This document shows, one piece after another, positions 1-7,387 of a stretch of 41,717 nt of DNA (position 1 is its first letter; every line of letters starts with the position of its first letter). Location of the stretch: assembly GCA_019747905.1 (NCBI GenBank), contig JAIEQG010000014.1, forward strand, positions 79,434-121,150. The letters run 5' to 3'. The notes beneath the pieces were generated by a model. It was not told the origin of the DNA and ran no database searches. It saw only the letters and a list, made by a program, of their open reading frames with translations. This DNA is from Burkholderiales bacterium. GTDB taxonomy: Bacteria > Pseudomonadota > Gammaproteobacteria > Burkholderiales > Ga0077523. A program made the position numbers and the translations under genes.

Positions 1-588
1 GATCGACACGACGCAGCCGCCGCTGCAGAACATGGCGCTGTTGTTGTTGATCAGGATGCCGTAGCCGCGTGCCTCGAACCTGAGACCCACATGGCGACCC
101 AGCGGCACCATCCAGCCGATGCCCAGATTGCCGGAGAAGAAAGTCTCGGAATTGAGGCCGCTCAGCTCGGGCTTCGCGGTGGTGGCGCCGATGCCGCCCA
201 CGACGTAGAACCCCTTGCCGACTTCCTCGAAGAAGTAGTTGCCGCCGATGTGGTAGTTGTGCAGGGTGAGGCCGATGTTGTTCACCTGCGGCGAGAACGC
301 ACCGGAGGTGAGCGCCGTGTTCTGGTGGCTGTAGAACAGCTGCAGCTGCGTTTGCCGGTCGAGGCCGATGTCGACCGCGAGCGCGAAGCTGGAATCGTTC
401 TTCAGGTCGACCGTGGCGTCGGTCGTGGCTTCGGTGAGGGTGCCGCCGAAGCGATAGCCGCCGTAGACCGTGACGCTGCTTTCCTTCGGCGGCTTGGCCG
501 TGGTCTGGGCAACAGCGCCCGTTGCGGCCGCGATTGCGCCGATCGCCACCAGCGCACGGACGGAAATCGAAACCCATGCTGTATGCAT
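1..588 (-). CDS. Outer-membrane beta-barrel protein, 3' end cut off by the window edge
   Basis: Translating the minus strand from an ATG at 588 gives 196 codons that stay open to base 1. A GGAGGG ribosome site lies about 6 bases upstream of the ATG. The N-terminus (MHTAWVSISVRALVAIG...) ends in an AVAQ signal-peptidase I-like site around residue 28. The mature part alternates aromatic and polar residues in short strands, such as VTVYGGYRFGG and HIGGNYFFEE, as in small OmpA/OmpW-like eight-stranded barrels (PF13505-like). A Cys-Gly-Gly-Cys pair lies close to the cut end. Ligand and function cannot be deduced. It is divergent from pldA, with the shared promoter region in 589-712. Confidence 0.8.
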   Translation of the reverse strand, partial: MHTAWVSISVRALVAIGAIAAATGAVAQTTAKPPKESSVTVYGGYRFGGTLTEATTDATVDLKNDSSFALAVDIGLDRQTQLQLFYSHQNTALTSGAFSPQVNNIGLTLHNYHIGGNYFFEEVGKGFYVVGGIGATTAKPELSGLNSETFFSGNLGIGWMVPLGRHVGLRFEARGYGILINNNSAMFCSGGCVVSI

Positions 589-712
589 TGCAGGCCCTCC
601 CCGAAAGGCGTGTTCGAAAAGCGCCGTTCCCCGCGGCGTCGAAGCGATAGTAGCACCGACCTTTTGCCCGTCGCATTCCAACGCGGCCTCGCGGGACGGT
701 ACACTCGATGCA

Positions 713-1765
713 ATGAACACGTTGTCTTGCGCGGCCGCCGGCGCCGCCTGCCTGATCAGTGTCGCCGCTGCCGGACAGGGTCTCGAATCCTGCGCGGCCA
801 TCGAAGACGATCTTGCCCGCCTTGGCTGCTACGACCGCGCCGCCGGCCGCAACGGCCGGTCGGTGAAGCCCGCGGTGGGCAGCGAGGAGCCGATTCCCGA
901 GGACAAGCCGACCCGAGCGGGAGATTTCGTCGGCAGCGGCAACGACGTCGCGGCGGGCGATTCGCGCCTGGGCTTCAAGTGGGAACTGGACGACGACACC
1001 CGCTTCGGCGTGCTGCGTTTTCGCACGCACAAGCCGAACTATTTCCTGCCGGTGAGCTACAACGGCGATCCGAACGAAGCGCCGTACTCACCAAGCCTCG
1101 GACCGTCGCCGACCACCGACCTGCGCGACACCGAGGCCAAGTTCCAGCTCTCGTTCAAGACCAAGCTGCTCGAAGGCGCGCTCAACGACCGCCTCGACGT
1201 GTGGGCCGCCTACACCCAGCAGTCGAACTGGCAGCTCTACAGCCCGTCGGCGCCGTTTCGCGAGACCAACTACGAGCCGGAGTTGATGACGGTCCTGCGC
1301 ACCGACTGGAACCTGCTGGGCCTCAAGCTGCGCTTCATCAACTTCGGGTTCGTCCACCAATCCAACGGCCGGGGCGGCACGCTGTCGCGCAGCTGGAACC
1401 GCCTCTATGCCCAGTTCGCCTTCGAGCGCGGCGGCTTCGTGATGATGGTGCGCCCGTGGTACCGGATGAGCGAGAACCTGGGCCGAGGGGCACTCGACAA
1501 CAATCCGGACATCCTCGACTACTACGGCCACGGCGACCTCATGCTGTTCTACCGCCCCGCCGGCAGCGGCCACTCGTTCGCGGCGCTGATGCGGCAGAAT
1601 TTCCGGACGGGCTTCGGTTCGGTCCAGCTTGACTGGCGCTTTCCGCTATACCGCAATCTGAAGGGGTACCTGCAGCTCTTCAACGGCTACGGCGAAACCC
1701 TGATCGACTACAACTACCGCGAGAGCGTGTTCGGCATCGGCATTTCGCTGTCGGACTGGATGTGA
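713..1765 (+). CDS. pldA: Outer membrane phospholipase A (OMPLA)
   Basis: The 350-residue product hydrolyses acyl chains of phospholipids in the outer membrane, working as a calcium-dependent dimer in the known family. The signature is complete: His215-Gln-Ser217-Asn-Gly, then Asn229 in SRSWNR. This gives a His/Ser/Asn triad with the same 14-residue His-to-Asn spacing as E. coli OMPLA (142/144/156). The barrel ends with strands such as LKGYLQLFNGYGETLIDYN. I start at ATG 713 because an export signal follows directly (MNTLSCAAAGAACLISVAAAG); the frame is open further upstream but without a signal. Residues 25-100 form a low-complexity N-terminal region before the barrel, longer than in E. coli. 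Confidence 0.93.
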   Translation: MNTLSCAAAGAACLISVAAAGQGLESCAAIEDDLARLGCYDRAAGRNGRSVKPAVGSEEPIPEDKPTRAGDFVGSGNDVAAGDSRLGFKWELDDDTRFGVLRFRTHKPNYFLPVSYNGDPNEAPYSPSLGPSPTTDLRDTEAKFQLSFKTKLLEGALNDRLDVWAAYTQQSNWQLYSPSAPFRETNYEPELMTVLRTDWNLLGLKLRFINFGFVHQSNGRGGTLSRSWNRLYAQFAFERGGFVMMVRPWYRMSENLGRGALDNNPDILDYYGHGDLMLFYRPAGSGHSFAALMRQNFRTGFGSVQLDWRFPLYRNLKGYLQLFNGYGETLIDYNYRESVFGIGISLSDWM

Positions 1766-1806
1766 GATAAGGCGCTCTCACGGCATCGGCGCGAAGGGGG
1801 AAACGC

Positions 1807-1992
1807 ATGGCTGCCACGAACAAGACCGCTGCCCGGAGACCGCGGCGGGGCCCGGTCATGGCACGCCTGCCGGAGCAATCCCACGGACAGCCGCATGCCG
1901 AGCGCGCCGCGGCCGGCAAGGCATTGCGCGAGCGCAGTCCGCGCCGTGCGGTCGGGCCGGCTGGAAGCCCGGCCGGACGTCTGAACCCATGA
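1807..1992 (+). CDS. Small Arg/Ala-rich ORF coupled to the DUF502 gene
   Basis: This 61-codon frame starts with ATG 6 bases after AAGGGGG, a good ribosome site. It ends in a TGA that overlaps the ATG of the next gene as ATGA (1989-1992). The DUF502 gene has no clear Shine-Dalgarno sequence of its own, so this frame could supply ribosomes by translational coupling. The product is very basic (many RR and PRR motifs), with no signal or membrane segment and no recognised domain. High-GC DNA easily produces such frames, so it may be only a coupling leader or not a gene at all. Confidence 0.35.
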   Translation: MAATNKTAARRPRRGPVMARLPEQSHGQPHAERAAAGKALRERSPRRAVGPAGSPAGRLNP

Positions 1993-2597
1993 AGGCCCTG
2001 GGCAACACGTTCATCGCCGGCATCCTCTTGTTGCTGCCGATCATGGTGGCGATCATCGTGGTGCGCGAAGTGGTGCGCATGCTGCGGCAGGTGGTCGAGC
2101 CGCTCGCGAAGCTGCTGCCGTTCGAGCGCATCCTCGGCGTGCAGGCGGAGAACGTGGCGTCGCTCTTGGTGCTGCTCGCCTTCTGCATGCTCGCGGGGCT
2201 CTTCGCCACCACCGCCACCGGGCGCCGCATCACGCTCTGGCTCGAGCGGCACATCCTTCAGTATCTGCCGCTCTACGGCTGGGCCATGACCATGGTGCGC
2301 AACCTGCTGAACACCGGCTCCGACCGGCCGACGGAAGTGGTGCTGCTCGACATCGGCGACGGCATCGAGCAGGTCGCCTGGGTCACGGGACGACCGGTGC
2401 CCGGCAAAGTGGTCGTGTACGTGCCCGACCCACCGGACGGACAGTCCGGGGCCGTGTTCCTGACCCCGGAGGGAAAGATCCGGCCGGCCGGCCTCACGAT
2501 GATCCAGGCGCTCGACCTGCTGCGCAGGCTCGGCGGGGGCTCCACCGAGATGGCTCACCGCAGATCGACCGGCTCCGGTATCGATCCTTCGTCATGA
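1989..2597 (+). CDS. DUF502 family inner-membrane protein
   Basis: The 202-residue protein has two hydrophobic segments, at about residues 5-27 (FIAGILLLLPIMVAIIVV) and 58-76 (SLLVLLAFCMLAGLFA). A soluble part follows with the family pattern LPLYGWAMTMVRNL...EVVLLDIGDGIEQVAWVTG and a late PDPPDGQSGAVFLTPEGKI stretch. This layout is that of DUF502 proteins, whose biochemical role is unknown. The stop codon overlaps the start of the porin-like gene (ATGA, 2594-2597), so the two are probably co-translated. The last 20 residues are polar and look unstructured. Confidence 0.88.
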   Translation: MKALGNTFIAGILLLLPIMVAIIVVREVVRMLRQVVEPLAKLLPFERILGVQAENVASLLVLLAFCMLAGLFATTATGRRITLWLERHILQYLPLYGWAMTMVRNLLNTGSDRPTEVVLLDIGDGIEQVAWVTGRPVPGKVVVYVPDPPDGQSGAVFLTPEGKIRPAGLTMIQALDLLRRLGGGSTEMAHRRSTGSGIDPSS

Positions 2598-4141
2598 CAT
2601 CGGGTCGCCTGGCAGCCGCGACGTTGCTGTCCGCGCTGCTGGGCGGCCCTGCGCTCGCCGACACGCTGCAACTCACGACCGGCGAGCGCCTGAACGGCAA
2701 GGTGGTCTCCGACGAGGGCCCGGTGGTCGTGTTCGACTCCGAAGGCCTCGGCCGCATCACCGTGGCGCGCGAGAGGGTCGCCTCGATCGAGAAATCGGTC
2801 GCGAAAGAAGACGAGCCGCCGGCGGTGGCCGCGGCGCCGGTGCCGGATGCCAAGGCGCCGCAGGTAGAGGACCGTACGGCTTCGGAACTGCCGCAGGAGA
2901 AGGCCCCGCCGCCGTCGGCGCCGCCGCCGGAGAAGCGCGAGGATCTGCTGCGGCTCTGGGTCGATCAGGGCCTGCGCTACCAGATCGTGCAGCCGGTTCA
3001 GATCCCGACGCCGTTCTACAGCGGCGAGTCGCTGGTGCGGGAGGAGGTCCGCGTCACCGGCCGGATCGGCATCCGCCTGTCGGCGGATGTCGCAGGTTTC
3101 GAGACCTCCCACGGGCTCGCACCGGTGCCGTCCGATGCGGTGCTGCGCACGCTGCGTTTCTACACGAACGGCTCGTGGAGCCCGACGACCACCTACGCGC
3201 TGCAGCTCGGGGTCATCGACGGCAATCCGTACCTGCATCAGGCGAATGTCCGCTGGACCGAGGTCCCCTATTTCCGCAACGTGAACTTCGGCTATATCGT
3301 CGTGCAGCAGACCCTCGAGAACGTGCTGCCCTTCGGTGGCACGGTGTTCATGGAACCGGCCCTCCCGGTCCTCGCCTTCGCACCCGGCAACCGGATGGGG
3401 GTCACGACCGACCGGCAGCTGTGGGGCGACCGCGGGGCCCTCAACCTCGGCATCTATTCCGTCGGCGCCGATCCGGGCCTCAACTTCGGCGACGAGACCC
3501 AGTCGCTGCTGCGTCCGACCCTTCGCCTGACCGGGCTGGCGCTGCTCGACGAACAGCGCAAGGGCGGCCGGCGGCTGCTGCACCTCGGGGCGAGCGGTTC
3601 GCTCACCATCGCTTCGGACTCCGAGGTGCGCTATCGCGCACGGCCGGAGAGCTTCATCGCGCCCTATCTGGTAGACACGGGCAACATCAAGTCCCGTGGT
3701 GCTGCCTTCGTGGGCACCGAACTCGTCTGGATGAGCGGCCCGTTCACGCTGCAGGGCGAGGCGATGGTGAACCGCATCAACGATGGCGACCGGTCCATTT
3801 ACCTCACGGGCCTCTACGCGACCACGAGCTGGATGCTCACCGGCGAGGAGGCCGGCTACAACAAGGCCGTCGGCGTGCCCGATCGCATCATCCCCACCAG
3901 GGACTTCTCCTGGAAGGAGAGCACATGGGGCGCGTGGCAGCTCGGCCTGCGCCTGTCGTACGTCGACCTCGACCACGGATCCGCCAACGGCGGCCGCATG
4001 ACGGAAGCGACGGCGGGACTCAACTGGTGGTGGAACCGGTACCTGCGCTGGATGTTCAACTACAACTACGCCATCGTCGAAGGCGGATCGACGCCGGGAC
4101 ACCTGCAGGTCCTGCAGGCACGCATCCAGCTGATGTACTAG
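2594..4141 (+). CDS. Porin-like outer-membrane protein with N-terminal periplasmic domain
   Basis: The 515-residue product has a signal peptide cleaved after PALA (about residue 22). Next is a small beta domain (LQLTTGERLNGKVVSDEG...RITVARERVASIEKS, about 24-75), then a Pro/Ala/Glu-rich linker (75-115), then a long barrel. The end of the barrel (ATAGLNWWWNRYLRWMFNYN...QARIQLMY) closely resembles phosphate-selective porins O and P (PF07396-like), including the terminal aromatic residue needed for BAM insertion. Substrate selectivity cannot be read. The fused N-terminal SH3-like domain is not part of classical OprO/OprP. The gene overlaps the DUF502 gene by four bases. Confidence 0.8.
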   Translation: MTSGRLAAATLLSALLGGPALADTLQLTTGERLNGKVVSDEGPVVVFDSEGLGRITVARERVASIEKSVAKEDEPPAVAAAPVPDAKAPQVEDRTASELPQEKAPPPSAPPPEKREDLLRLWVDQGLRYQIVQPVQIPTPFYSGESLVREEVRVTGRIGIRLSADVAGFETSHGLAPVPSDAVLRTLRFYTNGSWSPTTTYALQLGVIDGNPYLHQANVRWTEVPYFRNVNFGYIVVQQTLENVLPFGGTVFMEPALPVLAFAPGNRMGVTTDRQLWGDRGALNLGIYSVGADPGLNFGDETQSLLRPTLRLTGLALLDEQRKGGRRLLHLGASGSLTIASDSEVRYRARPESFIAPYLVDTGNIKSRGAAFVGTELVWMSGPFTLQGEAMVNRINDGDRSIYLTGLYATTSWMLTGEEAGYNKAVGVPDRIIPTRDFSWKESTWGAWQLGLRLSYVDLDHGSANGGRMTEATAGLNWWWNRYLRWMFNYNYAIVEGGSTPGHLQVLQARIQLMY

Positions 4142-4269
4142 GGCCTGTCGACGCTTGGAACCGACCGGCGGCGCCGGCCGGAGCGCGACGGCCGTTTGTC
4201 GCGAACTATCAACTCGGACCGAGGGCCGCGAGACCACAATCCGTCGCCGGTGTGCATCGCGGCTTGCGG

Positions 4270-4283
4270 TTGATCTGCGTCAA
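4270..4283. promoter_or_regulatory. Putative FNR/ANR-type binding site
   Basis: TTGATCTGCGTCAA matches the TTGAT-N4-ATCAA consensus at nine of ten defined bases. Its centre is 104 bases upstream of the ATG of the OM barrel gene at 4381. With a class II arrangement (site centred at -41.5) transcription would start near 4318, although no good -10 hexamer stands out. It lies alone in the 239-base gap 4142-4380, which otherwise shows no gene. This suggests oxygen control of the barrel gene and possibly of ppk2 downstream. Confidence 0.6.
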
Positions 4284-4380
4284 GCTCGCACCTCAACGTA
4301 CCGGTTCCAATGCATCATCATCGCTGCATTCGCGGGCCGACGCCGATGCAGCGGACGCTCTCGAGAAGGAGGGGAGATCC

Positions 4381-5049
4381 ATGAATTCGATCCGTGCCGG
4401 TGCCATCTGCTTGTTCGCGTTCATCTCGGGCGCGCTGCCGCTCGTCGCCGGTGCCGCCGACAGCGAGCGGGGAGAGCGCTGGGAAGCGACGCTGCAGGGC
4501 CGCTTCACCAACTCCGAGACCCTCAACTTCGACAACGGCGCCTCGGCCAAGCTCGGTTCCTCGACCGGCTTCGGCTTCGGCTTCGCGTACAACTTCGACG
4601 AGCGCCTGGCGGCCGGGGTCGATCTCGCCTGGAACAACGTGAACTACAGCGGCTCCGCGACCCCTGCCGGCGGCGGTGCAGCGCAGGCCGTGTCCGGCAC
4701 GGCGTACGTGAGTTCTCTGGTGATCAACGGCACCTACCATTTCTTCGACCGGGCGTTCACGCCCTACGTGACGGGCGCCCTGGGCGTGACCTATACCGAC
4801 ACCGGCATCCCCGCCGGTGTCGGCACCGGCTGCTGGTGGTATCCGTGGTACGGCTACGTGTGCGGTCCGGTGACCTACACCAAGACGTCCACCGACTGGA
4901 CCTACGCGATCGGGGCCGGTCTGCGGTGGGACGTCACGCGCGGCTTCTTCCTGCGAGCGGGTGCGTATCAGCAGTGGTTGTCCGCCGGTGCCGCCAGCGG
5001 GACACCGAGTTTCGTCGTGGGACGCTTCGACATCGGCTTCAAGTTCTGA
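4381..5049 (+). CDS. Outer-membrane beta-barrel protein (OmpW/OmpA-barrel type)
   Basis: The 222-residue product has a very good ribosome site (AAGGAGGGG) before ATG 4381 and a signal peptide ending LVAGAA-D. The mature protein is about eight amphipathic strands (GFGFGFAYNFDERLAAGVDLAW, YVSSLVINGTYHFF, PYVTGALGVTYTD), ending in FDIGFKF with C-terminal Phe, the barrel insertion signal. An unusual loop at about residues 145-165 has many Trp, Tyr and two Cys (GCWWYPWYGYVCG), probably a disulfide-closed surface loop. The general plan is that of small OM barrels such as OmpW. The FNR-like box upstream fits OmpW regulation in other proteobacteria, but the family assignment is not firm. Confidence 0.82.
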   Translation: MNSIRAGAICLFAFISGALPLVAGAADSERGERWEATLQGRFTNSETLNFDNGASAKLGSSTGFGFGFAYNFDERLAAGVDLAWNNVNYSGSATPAGGGAAQAVSGTAYVSSLVINGTYHFFDRAFTPYVTGALGVTYTDTGIPAGVGTGCWWYPWYGYVCGPVTYTKTSTDWTYAIGAGLRWDVTRGFFLRAGAYQQWLSAGAASGTPSFVVGRFDIGFKF

Positions 5050-5110
5050 TCGATTCGGCACGCGGCCCCGGGTCCGACCAGTACCTGGACAGCGTGGGGG
5101 AGGGACGGCC

Positions 5111-5941
5111 ATGGCAGGCAGGGCGCAGCGCAGTGCACCCCGGGACGTGGTACCGGCTGAGGGCGCGGGCAAGCTGAGCCGCAAGGAGTACGAAGCGGCC
5201 CTCGAGAAGCTGCACGTGGAACTGGTGAAGCTGCAGCGGTGGGTGCAGCACAAGGGCCTCAAGGTGTGCATCGTGTTCGAAGGGCGCGATGGCGCCGGGA
5301 AGGGCGGCACCATCAAGGCCATCACCGAGCGCGTCAGCCCGCGCGTATTCCGCGTGATCGCGCTGCCGGCACCCACCGACCGCGAGAAGAGCCAGATGTA
5401 CGTGCAACGCTACCTGCCCCACCTGCCGGCCGCAGGCGAGATCGTCATCTTCGACCGGAGCTGGTACAACCGGGCAGGAGTGGAGCGCGTGATGGGCTTC
5501 TGCACCGAGGAGCAGGCGAAGAAGTTCCTGAACGCGGTGCCGTTGGTCGAGAAGGCGATGGTCGATTCGGGAATCATCCTGCTCAAGTATTGGCTCGAGG
5601 TAAGCCCGGAGGAACAGACGCGCCGGCTGGAAGACCGTATCGACGATGGGCGCAAGATCTGGAAGCTCTCGCCCATGGATCTCAAGTCTTACAGCCGCTG
5701 GTACGACTACTCCCGGGCGCGCGACGACATGTTCGCCGCGACCGACACCGGATTCGCGCCATGGTATGTGGCGAAATCGGAGAACAAGCGGCGGGTGCGC
5801 CTCAACATCATCAGTCATCTGCTGTCGCGCATTCCCTACAAGGCCCTGCCGCAGGAAAAGGTGAAACTGCCGAAGCGTCAGGCTGCCGGCAGCTACCGGG
5901 ACCCGAAGTACCCCTATAAGGTCGTGCCGGAACGATTCTGA
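5111..5941 (+). CDS. ppk2: Polyphosphate kinase 2, class I type
   Basis: The 276-residue cytosolic enzyme moves phosphate between polyphosphate and nucleoside diphosphates. Walker A is GRDGAGKGG (residues 58-66). The Walker B region reads IVIFDRSWYNRAGVERVMGF (about 115-135), and the lid region has SPEEQTRRLEDRIDD...WKLSPMD, all typical of one-domain class I PPK2. The start is ATG 5111, preceded by GGGGGAGGG. The frame remains open upstream over the end of the barrel gene, but that part is not PPK2-like. A second PPK2 of another class lies at 27801, so the cell has two enzymes with probably different nucleotide preferences. Confidence 0.94.
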   Translation: MAGRAQRSAPRDVVPAEGAGKLSRKEYEAALEKLHVELVKLQRWVQHKGLKVCIVFEGRDGAGKGGTIKAITERVSPRVFRVIALPAPTDREKSQMYVQRYLPHLPAAGEIVIFDRSWYNRAGVERVMGFCTEEQAKKFLNAVPLVEKAMVDSGIILLKYWLEVSPEEQTRRLEDRIDDGRKIWKLSPMDLKSYSRWYDYSRARDDMFAATDTGFAPWYVAKSENKRRVRLNIISHLLSRIPYKALPQEKVKLPKRQAAGSYRDPKYPYKVVPERF

Positions 5942-5971
5942 AGTTGGGCGCGGAACGAGAAAGGAGAAGCG

Positions 5972-6211
5972 ATGCGTATCGTGGTCGGCAATCTGCCTGA
6001 CGACGTCTCGGAAGAAGCCATTCGCGACACGCTGCGGGCGTTCGCGCCGGTCGACCGGATCACGCTGGTGCGGGAAGGTGGGGCGCCGTCCGCGGTGATC
6101 GACATGGAGATGACGCGCGGGCAGGCCGAGGCTCTTGCGCAACGCATCCAGGGCCGGCTGCACCAGGGCCGCGAGCTGCGTGCGTGGGTGCCCGCCATGG
6201 ACTGGAAGTGA
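5972..6211 (+). CDS. Small single-RRM RNA-binding protein
   Basis: The 79-residue protein is one RNA-recognition motif and little else. RNP2 is clear at the start (RIVVGNLP, residues 2-9), followed by helix 1 (SEEAIRDTLRAF). RNP1 is degenerate (PSAVIDME instead of the aromatic KGFGFVEF type), and helix 2 is GQAEALAQRIQG. Loss of the RNP1 aromatics suggests weak or altered RNA binding. AAGGAGA precedes the ATG. It sits 30 bases after ppk2 and 39 before the next gene, so one transcript is likely. Confidence 0.75.
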   Translation: MRIVVGNLPDDVSEEAIRDTLRAFAPVDRITLVREGGAPSAVIDMEMTRGQAEALAQRIQGRLHQGRELRAWVPAMDWK

Positions 6212-6250
6212 CGTGACGCGTGCGCCCCTGCGGCGCTGCGCGCGGGCCCG

Positions 6251-7282
6251 ATGTTCGAGCGCATAGCCGCTGCCCTGTTCGGAGCCAGGGCGCCGTCTGC
6301 CACGACCGAGGCGGACGCGCAGCTGGTGGCCGAAGCGATCGAAGCGGTAGTCGAGGCGGTCGAGCCGCGCATTCGCCACCGGGCGCGCTATCAGCAGAAG
6401 CTGGAGGGCTGCGTGCGTCGTACCATCTCGCATCTGCGGGACCTGGCGCGAGTGCCGCTGGAACCGATACGCCTCACCCGTGCAGCCTGGGGCAGCGACC
6501 CCTGCGTCAACGCATTCTTCGCCACGGCGGGCGACGTCGTGGAGTGCCTCGGTCGCAGCCGCGAACTGCGCGCATTCTTCGCCGATCCTGCCAATCGCGG
6601 CGTCGAGGAAGCCTTCGGCCTGCTCGGCATGAAGATGGTCGAGAAGACGGTGTTCGCCCCGCAGTTGCAGGGCGACGCGGTGCGGCAAGACGTTGCTCAG
6701 GTCACGGTGAGCTTCACCGATCACCGATTGATCGCACCCGCCGCGACACCGGCGGCGACTCGCGTGGAAGTCGGCCGCCGCATCATTCAACGGCTCGCGC
6801 AGGAGGCGCTGGCGCGCATCGTCGCGGTGGACATGCAGGCGGTGGAGTTGCAGGAACGCAAGGCGTACCTCGGAGCGAGATTGCGCATGCTGAAGCTCGC
6901 GCAGGATGGCATGGAAGGCCTGGTGGGTGACCCGAGTACCGTCGTGCACGAGATCGAGCGCACCGAAAGCGAACTCGGTCAGGCGGTCGCAAGCTACATC
7001 GAGGCCAAGGGCAGTCTGGCGACGTTGGACGGCTACATCGACCACATCGAATCGGTACTCGGAAATCCCGAGCGCCATGTCACGCTCCGGCGCACGCCGC
7101 TCACCGTCGATCGCATGGGCTTCAAGGTGGAGGGCGATGCCTCCGGACCGGTCAATGCCATCGATGTAGTCGAGCTTGCCATCGGTACGGAGTTGAAGGC
7201 GGTGATCGCGATCGTATGTTGTCCCCGTGCCGAACTGCCGCCCGACGCAAGCCGGCTCGCCCAGGGAGAACGTTACCTGTAG
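6251..7282 (+). CDS. Conserved hypothetical protein, mostly helical
   Basis: I do not recognise a named family for this 343-residue protein. It has no signal peptide or membrane segment. The N-terminal two thirds is helical and charged, with a probable coiled coil at about 185-265 (RRIIQRLAQEALARIVAVDMQAVE...QERKAYLGARLRMLKL). The last part (VTLRRTPLTVDRMGFKVEGD...AIDVVELAIG) looks like a small beta domain. Two adjacent Cys lie near the end (IVCCPRAE). It follows the RRM gene closely in the same direction, so it probably belongs to the ppk2-RRM transcript. Confidence 0.65.
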   Translation: MFERIAAALFGARAPSATTEADAQLVAEAIEAVVEAVEPRIRHRARYQQKLEGCVRRTISHLRDLARVPLEPIRLTRAAWGSDPCVNAFFATAGDVVECLGRSRELRAFFADPANRGVEEAFGLLGMKMVEKTVFAPQLQGDAVRQDVAQVTVSFTDHRLIAPAATPAATRVEVGRRIIQRLAQEALARIVAVDMQAVELQERKAYLGARLRMLKLAQDGMEGLVGDPSTVVHEIERTESELGQAVASYIEAKGSLATLDGYIDHIESVLGNPERHVTLRRTPLTVDRMGFKVEGDASGPVNAIDVVELAIGTELKAVIAIVCCPRAELPPDASRLAQGERYL

Positions 7283-7303
7283 CCATCCCGTCGCCCGGCA
7301 GGC

Positions 7304-7351
7304 CACTTCACCAAAGTGCGATGCTGCCTGCTACTGTATGCACCTGAAGTG
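7304..7351. promoter_or_regulatory. Paired inverted half-sites upstream of the efflux operon
   Basis: CACTTCA at 7304-7310 and its exact complement TGAAGTG at 7345-7351 face each other in the 105-base gap before the RND adaptor gene. The first half is also part of a small hairpin (CACTT, loop CACCA, AAGTG). They could be operator half-sites for a distant regulator, since no regulator gene lies next to the operon. The match is short and chance is possible. Confidence 0.25.
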
Positions 7352-7387
7352 CGCGGTGTGGAGCGTCAACGTGAGCGGGGAGACACC

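Noticed and set aside
91-1632. Long plus-strand frame across the first barrel gene and pldA
   Set aside because: It covers two proven frames on both strands, has low-complexity Arg-rich sequence and no recognisable fold.
2555-4237. 560-codon open frame on the minus strand
   Set aside because: It is antisense to the porin-like gene, whose signal peptide and barrel end are clear.
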